Part shown: one piece after another, positions 5,901 through 12,490 of the stretch
How the letters are laid out: each line of letters opens with the position of its first letter
How positions within the stretch are numbered: the first letter of the stretch is position 1
Source of the DNA: Symbiodinium natans
Lineage: Eukaryota > Sar > Dinophyceae > Suessiales > Symbiodiniaceae
Length of the DNA stretch: 22,500 nucleotides
Direction of reading: 5' to 3'
Assembly (NCBI GenBank): GCA_905221605.1
Contig: CAJNDS010002817.1
Coordinates: 197,121 to 219,620, forward strand
Translations under genes and position numbers: made by a program
Notes under the pieces: generated by a model
Told to the model about the DNA's origin: nothing
The model's database searches: none
What the model saw: the letters and a program-made list of their open reading frames with translations, nothing else

Positions 5901-7613
5901 AAAGCCTAAAGCCTAAAGCCTAAAGCCTAAAGCCTAAAGCCTAAAGCCTAAAGCCTAAAGCCTAAAGCCTAAAGCCTAAAGCCTAAAGCCTAAAGCCTAA
6001 ACCCTAAACCCTAAACCCTAAACCCTAAACCCTAAACCCTAAACCCTACACCCTACACCCTAAACCCTAACCCTGAACCTGACACCCGAATAAACAGCCC
6101 CCGGGCGCACTGATCTTAATGGCTGCATCATGCTAAGCCTTAAACCCAGAACTCGTTTGTGGTTTAGGGCTTCGGGTTTCTGAATGTTTTTGAGGAGAGA
6201 TTCGCACGTCAAGCCTTCCAGGGTGTTGAGACACTGTTTGCCGTGTTTGGGTGATAGATTGAGCTCAGAGCTTTCTTGAGGGTGAACTCGTAGCCCCTTC
6301 TGCATACAGAAATGAGAATATAAGTACAATTGTTCTTGCGTATTGGTATCTGTGCTTAAACCTAAACCCTAAACATCCCTAAGCCCTAAACCTTAAACCC
6401 CCGAGCCCTAAACCCTGAACCCTAAACCCCAAACCCTAAACCCTAAACCCGGAGAACATGCGGATATGACGCAAAAATTTGTAGGCTTAGCCCAGAACTT
6501 GGCGTTTAGGGTTTAGGGTTTGGGGTCTAGGGTTTGGTACTGGATGTGCCAAGAAGGCGCCGGGTACATATATCATCAGAATCCCTAAGCTTTCACACCT
6601 AGCCCTTAAACCCGAGACCAAACCCTAAACCCTAAACCCGAAACCCTAAACCCTGAACCCTAAACCCCTACACCCTAAACCCGAGACCCTAAACCCCCAA
6701 ACCCCTGAACCCCTAAACCCCTAAGCCCCTGAACCCCAACGAGGATGGTGCACTTGGGAAGCACGAGCTGCAATCCGAAGGCTGGCTGCAGGGGGGGGGG
6801 GGGGTTAGGGTTTAGGGTTTAGGGTTTGGGGTTTTGGGGTTTGGGGTTTAGGGTGTAGGGGTTAAGGGTTTAGGGTTTAGGGTTTTCGAGTTTTAGGGTT
6901 TTCGGGTTTTCGGGTTTTAGGGTTTAGGGTTTAGGGTTTCGGTTTTCGGAGGATTTTAGGGTTGTAGGGGGGTTTTAGGGGGGCTTTAGGCTTTAGGGTT
7001 TTAGTAGGGTTTTCGGGTTTTGGGGTTTAGGGTTTCGGGTTTAGTAGGCTTTTCGGATTTAAGTGGATCACTGCCGGCGTGTTAAGAAACGCACCCCCCT
7101 TGAGGTTAAACCCCCCAAAACCCAAAACCCAAAACCCAAAACCCTAAACCCAAAACCCTAAACCCTAAAGTTTAGTAAACTCTAAACCCTAAACCCTAAA
7201 CCCTAAACGGAGCTTCAGAGTGCTAACTCCTGGAACCCATCGGTCTGCAGGGTTCAGGGTTTAAGGGTTTATGGGTTTATGGTTTAGGGTTTAGGGTTTA
7301 GGACTAGGGTTTAGGATTTAGGGTTTAGGATTTAGGGTTTAGGGTTTAGGGTTTAGGGGCTTGGGGTTTAGGGCCTTGGGGTTCTAGCGTTTAGGGTTTT
7401 AGGGTTTAGGTTTGAGGGCTTTAGTGTGTCTGAAGCTTATGATCAACGACCCGAAGCCCTTCAGATTATAGGGTTTTAGGGTTTAGGGGTTTAGAGTTTG
7501 GGGGTTAGGGCACCCGAAGCCACGAGCCGCTCAGTCGATGATGTCCCTCCTCGCCGAGTACTTCCAGCCGGGTACGTACGACATGCTCAGGAAGAACTGC
7601 AACTCCTTTACAA
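2910..7613 (+). CDS. Partial PPPDE/DeSI-type thiol isopeptidase gene, five exons, introns filled with telomere-like repeats
   Basis: PPPDE (DUF862) proteins are papain-like cysteine peptidases that act as deSUMOylating or deubiquitinating isopeptidases or as S-depalmitoylases; their catalytic dyad is the His of the HTS motif and the Cys of the NCN motif. Five islands on this strand give the family's blocks in order: AYHTSILIDNVE, YEFGGGGIN, VSHRRFSRGHEQ, MVHLGSTSCNPK and FQPGTYDMLRKNCNSFT. Both catalytic residues are present. Proposed exons are 2910-2944, 4270-4301 (or 4297), 5011-5056 (or from 5016), 6744-6780 and 7520 (or 7535)-7613. Phases join without a frameshift. Inferred donors are GC, GT, GC and GC; most acceptors are AG followed by G. 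The N-terminal strand that usually carries a VYDL-like motif and the C-terminal helices are not located. Homology is clear from the motifs; whether the gene is expressed or a decayed copy is unknown. Confidence 0.7.
2993..3060 (+). repeat. Degenerate TTTAGGG block in PPPDE intron 1
   Basis: TTTAGGG and TTTAGGGG/TTTGGGGG variants follow the His-motif exon within 50 bases. Confidence 0.8.
3132..3240 (-). repeat. Long telomere-like (CCCTAAA) block in PPPDE intron 1
   Basis: About 15 near-perfect heptamers with one hexamer (CCCTAA) near 3175. Confidence 0.93.
3241..4165 (-). other. Largest heptamer-free island, inside PPPDE intron 1; possible retroelement relic
   Basis: About 925 bases without telomere-like repeats. 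The left half (3375-3740) is G+C-rich, the right half nearer 50%. On the reverse strand, 4138-3896 encodes an 80-codon frame ending FRTEDYVVERIV, which resembles the start of a chromodomain at the end of Ty3/Gypsy polyproteins; just beyond, in a shifted frame, is LLDATETLEYNDAF, like the end of one. A second reverse frame (3734-3501) has RDALWLAF and PVQRGYPVHRR, faintly like an integrase C-terminus, but in the wrong order relative to the first. These are weak resemblances only, and no terminal repeats were found. Confidence 0.2.
4166..4400. repeat. CCCTAAA and TTTAGGG blocks flanking the YEFGGGG exon
   Basis: CCCTAAA-type units at 4166-4210 precede the exon at 4270 and TTTAGGG units at 4348-4400 follow it, so the exon sits between oppositely oriented repeats. 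Confidence 0.8.
4270..4301 (+). CDS. PPPDE gene, YEFGGGGIN exon
   Basis: The island reads YEFGGGGIN from 4271 and may continue to VS. It corresponds to the conserved E-Y-x-F-G-x-G-G-I strand and turn that follows the His motif in PPPDE proteins. The acceptor is CTGAAG followed by G at 4270, and that G completes the split Glu codon. Two donors fit: GT at 4298 (paired with an acceptor before 5016) or GT at 4302 (paired with an acceptor before 5011). I prefer the second because it gives INVSQGPVSH and keeps AG followed by G. The exon is only about 30 bases and sits between CCCTAAA repeats (4166-4210) and TTTAGGG repeats (4348-4400). Confidence 0.62.
4400..4655. other. Non-repeat stretch in PPPDE intron 2
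   Basis: About 250 bases of moderate GC with no open frame of note in either direction and no motif that I recognise. Confidence 0.5.
4656..4975. repeat. Mixed TTTAGGG/CCCTAAA blocks with a head-to-head junction
   Basis: TTTAGGG units at 4660-4685 and 4768-4795, CCCTAAA at 4739-4760, and a clean junction at 4902-4925 where GGGTTTAGGGTTTACACCC changes orientation. Confidence 0.8.
5011..5056 (+). CDS. PPPDE gene, SHRRF exon
   Basis: The island reads QGPVSHRRFSRGHEQ. It would fill the variable stretch between the GGGGI motif and the LGST motif; a Ser-His pair in this stretch is, from memory, common in protist members. The acceptor is GTCGAAG followed by GCC at 5011, or CCAG followed by GGT at 5016. 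The donor is inferred as GC at 5057, ending inside a Gln codon that the first base of the 6744 exon completes. On its own this island would not be recognisable, and its assignment rests on position, strand, phase and length. Both flanking introns carry telomere-like repeats. Confidence 0.5.
5102..5240. repeat. TTTAGGG array flanked by a 19-base direct repeat
   Basis: Eight TTTAGGG units (5144-5200) end in TTTATCCTAAACCC. The sequence CCCTGAACTTTTCAAGGCTT occurs on both sides of the array, at 5113-5132 and 5211-5230, so the array looks inserted into, or duplicated with, this motif. GCCCAACGCCCTTTAGGG occurs at about 5133 and again at about 5379. Confidence 0.75.
5281..5440 (+). repeat. Two TTTAGGG blocks
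   Basis: Units at 5283-5310 and 5394-5440 separated by an 80-base unique stretch ending in the repeated GCCCAACGCCCTTTAGGG motif. Confidence 0.8.
5560..5660 (-). repeat. CCCTAAA block
   Basis: About eight good units, then CCCCAATCC and CCCCGAA variants. Confidence 0.85.
5733..5868 (-). repeat. 17-base C run leading into CCCTAAA/CCCCAAA repeats
   Basis: The C run (5733-5749), four A, then CCCTAAA, CCCTAAAA and a run of CCCCAAA units. It has the same C-run, A-run, heptamer order as at 2564. Confidence 0.85.
5869..6001 (-). repeat. Homogeneous variant heptamer array, (GCCTAAA)19
   Basis: Exactly 19 copies of GCCTAAA, a one-base variant of CCCTAAA, with no interspersed wild-type unit, followed directly by wild-type CCCTAAA. 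Uniform spread of one variant points to unequal exchange or replication slippage rather than addition by telomerase. Confidence 0.93.
6002..6072 (-). repeat. CCCTAAA block
   Basis: Seven perfect units, then CCCTACA variants. Confidence 0.88.
6073..6357. other. Unique stretch in PPPDE intron 3, no gene assigned
   Basis: About 285 bases. The reverse strand has an open 89-codon frame (6329-6060), but it runs into the repeat at its end and shows no domain. I take it as non-coding. Confidence 0.4.
6358..6740 (-). repeat. Degenerate CCCTAAA blocks ending at the LGST exon
   Basis: CCCTAAA, CCCCTAAA, CCCTGAA and CCCGAGA variants at 6358-6450 and 6618-6730, with one short TTTAGGG return at 6505-6535. 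The unique 6537-6600 island has no assignable exon. Confidence 0.8.
6744..6780 (+). CDS. PPPDE gene, LGST exon
   Basis: The island reads MVHLGSTSCNPK. PPPDE domains carry a hydrophobic-x-hydrophobic-G-x-T strand between the GGGGI motif and the Cys block, and VHLGST matches it. The acceptor is AACGAG followed by G at 6744; the donor is a GC at 6781 directly after a complete AAG codon. The sequence CCGAAG occurs both at the end of this exon (6775-6780) and just before the next exon (7514-7519), so this intron is flanked by a 6-base direct repeat. A 14-base G run starts only 10 bases into the intron. Confidence 0.58.
6791..7060 (+). repeat. 14-base G run followed by decayed TTTAGGG repeats
   Basis: The G run (6791-6804) flows into TTAGGG and TTTAGGG, then TTTTCGGG, TTTTAGGG and GGGGGTTTTAGG variants. 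It is the reverse-complement counterpart of the C-run plus CCCTAAA junctions at 2564 and 5733. Confidence 0.82.
7110..7430. repeat. CCCTAAA block and longer TTTAGGG block
   Basis: CCCAAAA/CCCTAAA units at 7110-7208 change, across a 40-base island, to TTTAGGG, TTTAGGA and TTTATGG units at 7245-7430. They lie in PPPDE intron 4. Confidence 0.82.
7520..7613 (+). CDS. PPPDE gene, exon with catalytic Cys motif
   Basis: The island contains SMMSLLAEYFQPG followed by TYDMLRKNCNSFT. The Y-D-x-L-x-x-N-C-N-x-F block is the PPPDE signature; its Cys (codon 7598-7600) is the catalytic nucleophile. Two in-frame acceptors fit: after CCGAAG (start 7520, adding PRAAQ) or after CTCAG (start 7535). The shorter form gives a spacing from LGST to YD like that of other protist members. 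The 3' end is uncertain: after ACA the frame reads RHWAWI and stops in TTTAGGG repeat, so a donor lies near 7613 (possibly GA) or the copy is broken here. The expected DCAL-like continuation was not found. Confidence 0.7.
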
Positions 7614-7624
7614 GACACTGGGCT

Positions 7625-7740
7625 TGGATTTAGGGTTTAAGGTTTAGGTGTTTGGGTTTAGGGTTTAGGTGACCAGTGCTCAGGGAGTTTAGGGTGCTAG
7701 GGTTTGGGGTTAAGGGTTAATTCTTAAACCCTACACCCGA
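7625..7740 (+). repeat. Decayed TTTAGGG repeats after the Cys-motif exon
   Basis: TTTAGGG, TTTAAGG and TTTAGGTG variants with a short unique piece (GTGACCAGTGCTCAGGGAG). No exon was recognised here. Confidence 0.7.
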
Positions 7741-7779
7741 AATGTCGCCAACCGTGAGGCCTGAAGGGTTTTTCTTTAG

Positions 7780-7918
7780 GCGGCAGGCACGCAAGCGGCA
7801 GCACCTCCGGTGCCAGTGCTTGCGGTTGGAACAGGAACTCGGAGTGAGGCCAGGCTGCACTCAGTGCGTGGACCCGCGCAAGGTCCCAAGTCGCGGCGTC
7901 GCCCACGGACTGGGTTAA
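7780..7918 (+). CDS. Possible downstream exon after a strong acceptor
   Basis: A pyrimidine tract and acceptor (TTTTTCTTTAG followed by GCGG) ends at 7779. All three forward frames stay open for some distance: one to a stop at 7916-7918 (including LRLEQELGVRPGC), another Ala/Pro-rich (AAGTQAAAPPVPVLAVGTG). The first frame can also start at ATG 7742, giving 58 codons. No frame matches the expected C-terminal part of a PPPDE protein, so the link to the upstream gene is only positional. A reverse-strand reading of 7724-7906 is open too. I do not recognise a product. Confidence 0.22.
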
Positions 7919-8645
7919 ACTTGCAGGTCACTTAGGCGGAGGCCTGAAGGGCCTTACCCGTTGGGACGTGACCGCCCCTAACTGTATCTGCACTGGTGGA
8001 GATGTTCCGTTTTTTCGGGTTTTTGGGTTTCTTAGCCAGTAGTTAAGCTGTCACCTTCTTGACTAAACCCTAAACCCTAAACCCTAAACCCTAGACCCTC
8101 GTCCCTGGAGACGTAAGAGGGTTGAGGGTGTAGGCCTCTTGCCCAAAGCCCCTAAATCCGTAAGCCCTCGACCTTAGAATTCTTCGGATTCTAGGTTTAG
8201 GGTTTAGGGTTTAGGGTTCTTACAGCAGGGCATTTCATTTGGGTGAAATGTTTTTGTCTGGCTGAGACCTTTAGTTTAGGGTTTAGGACTTGGGGTTTAG
8301 GGGTTCAGGGGTTTAGGGTTTAGGGGTTGAGGTTGAGGGTTTGGGGGTTTAGGCCTTTGGGGTTTGGGTGTAGGAGTTCAAGGCCTAGGGTTTAGCGTTT
8401 AGGGTTTAGGGTTGGGGGGGGTCAGCCTGAGTTCTTCCCTCATGTATCATATGGCCCCTGTGTTCCCTAGGGGGTTTTGAAAAGGGCCGCTAGACACTAA
8501 ACACCAAACATTAAACCCTGAAGAACCCCGAGCCGCTATTTTAGGAGCCTCCGGCTCAGGCCGCCGACCCAAGAGGCCCGAAACCTCTCAACCCTCAAAC
8601 CCCTAACCCCCTAAACCCCACACCCTATACCCAGAACCCTAATCC
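7919..8645. repeat. Decayed telomere-like repeats with short unique islands
   Basis: CCCTAAA at 8062-8100, TTTAGGG at 8190-8216 and a long run of TTTAGGG/TTTGGGG variants at 8270-8420. Around 8230-8250 is a short inverted repeat (CATTTCA / TGAAATG). No coding frame could be supported. Confidence 0.6.
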
Positions 8646-8774
8646 CTCAAGAACCCTCACTCCAGGTTTTGAGCCTCTGTGGGTCTAATGCTCTTGTCTT
8701 TAGGGTAGTCTTAGGGCTTTGGGTTCGACCTTTGGGGCAGGTTAAACCCAAAACCCTAAATTTCGCCAGGGAGT

Positions 8775-8891
8775 GGGGGGGGGGTTGGGGGGGTTGGGGG
8801 GGGGGGGGGGGGGGGGGGGAAAGTAAGCTAACGCTGCACACCTGCGAGGGGCGGGGGGGGCTCCGGGGAGTGTTGGGGGGGGGGGGGGGGG
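8775..8891 (+). repeat. Long G runs
   Basis: A near-continuous G tract (8775-8819) interrupted only by TT pairs, then 17 G (8875-8891), separated by a short island with GCTGCACACCTGCGAGG. Open frames of poly-Gly or poly-Pro across it are artefacts of the runs. It could form G-quadruplexes. Confidence 0.85.
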
Positions 8892-8901
8892 TGGGTGGCT
8901 T

Positions 8902-8960
8902 AAATAGGGTCTATTTGGAAGCTGGGACTCGGGTTTTCTTATAGCCATACACGTTTCCAC
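8902..8960 (-). mobile_element. Rearranged third copy of the 103-bp inverted-repeat element
   Basis: 8902-8920 is identical to the 19-base arm of the elements at 16837 and 19388, and the following GCTGGGACTCG matches the reverse complement of their right end with one mismatch. The interior is shorter and the far arm is not recognisable. As in the other copies, a poly-C tract (here G run 8875-8891 on this strand) lies about 10 bases outside the arm. Confidence 0.6.
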
Positions 8961-8995
8961 GAGGGTACGCTGCTGTCACGTCAGTCGTACTATGG

Positions 8996-10093
8996 AGGCC
9001 TCAGGAACAAGAACCAGGTAGTTCCTCTTTTCTCTTCTCTTTTTCTCCTCAATCCTAAAGTCGAAGGCTCTCGTGAGGAGAAGAGAAGGGAGAGAAGGAG
9101 GGAAAGATAAGAGGAACACGATTTTCATGGGAAGAGCCAAGAAAAGAATAGAAGAGAGATAAAACAAGGCGCAAAGAAGATGGTACTCTTCTTTATCTAT
9201 CCTCTCTCCCTTATCTCTCCGTTCCCTCTGTCTTTTCGAAATGAGAAAAACAAAAAGAAAGATGAAAAGAAGAAGGGTTAGGAAAAGAGCCGAAGAGATA
9301 GGCCGAAAAGAGGGGTATGGTGAAGTACGGCAAAGGTCCACGCACAAGGAGTCACCTTCTGCTTACCCTTCCACTGCTTGATTTTACAAGCTCCTTTCTT
9401 GTGTTTTATCAGTTAAAATTAAAAGGAAACAGAAGGAGAGAAGGGAAAGGGAAGTGAGAGAGGAGAGACAACAAGGAGGCCATTTTAATTTCCTGTGAGT
9501 TATCAAAAGGAATGCAATATTATGGGAAGAGCAATGGAAAAAAAGAGTGGAAGAGAAATTAAGACAGGAGAGGGAGGTGCAAAAATAAGGCAAAGAGAAG
9601 ATGGTGCCGTTTTCATCTCACCTCTCGTTCTTATCTTCCTCTTCTCTGGTTCTTTTCCCTGTGAAATAAAAAAAACAAAAGGAAGGACAATGAACATATA
9701 AAGGAACCCGTTTTCGTTTTCCGTTTGGGCACAAGGAAAAAAACAGAGGCGATAGGGCGAGAGGAGGGGTTTGCTGAAGCATGGGGAGGGTGTACGGGCA
9801 AGGGGCCAACTCCGCCCACTTCCCCCATCCATTGAAAGAGGAAAAGGAACAGGGCCTCCATTCCCCTCTTATTCTTCCTTTCTTGCGTTTTTGTCGTTTA
9901 GAAGGGAACAGGAGAAGAGGAGGGAGAGAGAAGGAGAGAGGAGACATAAAAAGGGTTGCATTTTTAATGGGAAGAGCAAAGAAAAGACCAGAAGAGAGAT
10001 GATGGGAGAAGAGGGGGAGACAAAACAAGGCGCACAGAAAATGGGCAGATAAGAAGAGAGGAAAGGGAATGACCAAGTACAATGAGGAGTTCT
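8996..10093. repeat. Diverged copies of the GA/CT-rich repeat family
   Basis: Alternating purine-rich and pyrimidine-rich stretches. Motifs of the downstream 0.9 kb units recur with many changes: ATGGGAAGAGC followed by AAGAAAAG (9128, 9522, 9967) and AAAACAAGGCGCAAAG or near (9165, 9580, 10022), about 415-440 bases apart. Reading frames are open on both strands because of composition, but no protein motif appears. I read this as the older part of a satellite. Confidence 0.75.
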
Positions 10094-12490
10094 TCAATTT
10101 CCCTCCCTATCTCTTATGTTACTTTTCCTTCTTGTGGGGTGTCCCTTTTTCTCTTGAAGATGCAGAAAACGATTGAAAAGGACACCCGTTCCATCGCCCA
10201 TATGTAGGGAAAAAGAGAGAGAATCATGAGCATCAGCTGGGCTTGCTGCCAATCCAACATGGGCGTCCCTTTTAATCGCATTCTGTGTCCTTTTTTCTCG
10301 CTTGAAGATGCAGAAAACGATCCAAAAGCACATCTGTTGGAGGAAGAGAGAAGGAGAGAGGAGAGATACCAAGGATTGCATATTTAATGGGAAGAGCAAG
10401 GAAGAGAATAGAAGACAGATGAATAGAGAAGATGGCGCTCTTCTTTATCTATTCTCTCTCCCTTGTTTCTCCCTTCCCTCTTTCTTTTCGAAATGAGAAA
10501 AACAAAAAGGAAGAACTATGAGAAGGAGAAGAGTAAGGAAAGGAACAGAAGAGATAGGCCGAGAGGATGAATATGATGGAGTATTATGGAAAGGCTCACG
10601 CGCAAGGAGTCACCCTCTGCTTACCTTTTCACTGCTTTATCATATGAGTTCCTTTCTTGTGTTTTATCAGTTAAAAGGAAGCGGAAGAAGAGAAGGGAAA
10701 GGGAAGTGAGAGAGGAAAAACAAGGATGCTATGTTTCCCGAAGCGTGCTGCAAGGAATAGAAGAGACAGGAAGCAAGGAGACGGAATCACAAAATAAGGC
10801 GCAAAGCTGTACATATCATCTCTCCCTTGTCTCTCCCTATTCCCTTTCGAACTAGAAAAAACCATTCTTGCTTTTCACAGATAGGTTCCCTCTCTCCTCT
10901 TCAGGAAATCCCCTTTCCCTTATGTTGCTTTTTGAAGCGAATAAGAAAAATAGCAGATAAGAAGAGAGGAAAGGGTCAATTTCCCTCCCTATCTCTTATG
11001 TTGCTTTTCCTTCTTGTGGGGTGTCCCTGTTTCTCTTGAAGATGCAGAAAACGATTGAAAAGGACACCCGTTCCATCGCCCATGTGTAGGGAAAGAGAGA
11101 GAATCATGAGCATCAGCTGGGCTTGCTGCCAATCCAACATGGGCGTCCCTTTTAATCGCAGTCTGTGTCCTTTTTTCTCGCTTGAAGATGCAGAAAACGA
11201 TCCAAAAGCACATCTGTTGGAGGAAGAGAGAAGGAGAGAGGAGAGATACCAAGGATTGCATATTTAATGGGAAGAGCAAGGAAGAGAATAGAAGACAGAT
11301 GAATAGAGAAGAGGGAGAGACAAAACAAGGCGCAGAGAAGATGGCACTCTTCTTTATCTATTCTCTCTCCCTTGTTTCTCCCTTCCCTCTTTCTTTTCGA
11401 AATGAGAAAAACAAAAAGGAAGAACTATGAGAAGGAGAAGAGTAAGGAAAGGAACAGAAGAGATAGGCCGAGAGGATGAATATGATGGAGTATTATGGAA
11501 AGGCTCACGCGCAAGGAGTCACCCTCTGCTTACCTTTTCACTGCTTTATCATATGAGTTCCTTTCTTGTGTTTTATCAGTTAAAAGGAAGCGGAAGAAGA
11601 GAAGGGAAAGGGAAGTGAGAGAGGAAAGATAACAAGGATGCTATGTTTCCCGAAGCGTGCTGCAAGGAATAGAAGAGACAGGAAGCAAGGAGACGGAATC
11701 ACAAAATAAGGCGCAAAGCTGTACATATCATCTCTCCCTTGTCTCTCCCTATTCCCTTTCGAACTAGAAAAAACCATTCTTGCTTTTCACAGATAGGTTC
11801 CCTCTCTCCTCTTCAGGAAATCCCCTTTCCCTTATGTTGCTTTTTGAATCGAATAAGAAAAATAGCAGATAAGAAGAGAGGAAAGGGTCAATTTCCCTCC
11901 CTATCTCTTATGTTGCTTTTCCTTCTTGTGGGGTGTCCCTGTTTCTCTTGAAGATGCAGAAAACGATTGAAAAGGACACCCGTTCCATCGCCCATGTGTA
12001 GGGAAAGAGAGAGAATCATGAGCATCAGCTGGGCTTGCTGCCAATCCAACATGGGCGTCCCTTTTAATCGCAGTCTGTGTCCTTTTTTCTCGCTTGAAGA
12101 TGCAGAAAACGATCCAAAAGCACATCTGTTGGAGGAAGAGAGAAGGAGAGAGGAGAGATACCAAGGATTGCATATTTAATGGGAAGAGCAAGGAAGAGAA
12201 TAGAAGACAGATGAATAGAGAAGATGGCGCTCTTCTTTATCTATTCTCTCTCCCTTGTTTCTCCCTTCCCTCTTTCTTTTCGAAATGAGAAAAACAAAAA
12301 GGAAGAACTATGAGAAGGAGAAGAGTAAGGAAAGGAACAGAAGAGATAGGCCGAGAGGATGAATATGATGGAGTATTATGGAAAGGCTCACGCGCAAGGA
12401 GTCACCCTCTGCTTACCTTTCCACTGCTTTATCATATGAGTTCCTTTCTTGTGTTTTATCAGTTAAAAGGAAGCAGAAGAGAAGGGAAAA
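10094..12490. repeat. Tandem ~0.9 kb repeat, 2.7 copies
   Basis: Units begin at TCAATTTCCCTCCCTATCTC: 10094-10975 (882 bases), 10976-11887 (912 bases) and 11888-12490 (partial). Copies are nearly identical apart from single bases. Units 1 and 3 lack about 30 bases that unit 2 has at about 11310-11341 (GGGAGAGACAAAACAAGGCG and neighbours). Unit 3 is cut off where the 55-bp array starts. Each unit contains two diverged half-units. The recurring open frames are identical in every copy and look non-coding. Confidence 0.9.

Noticed and set aside
8647-8960. Glycine- or proline-rich frames
   Set aside because: They are caused by the long G runs; the shared SQLPNRPYLS peptide with 19408-19695 is the 103-bp element's arm, not a protein domain.
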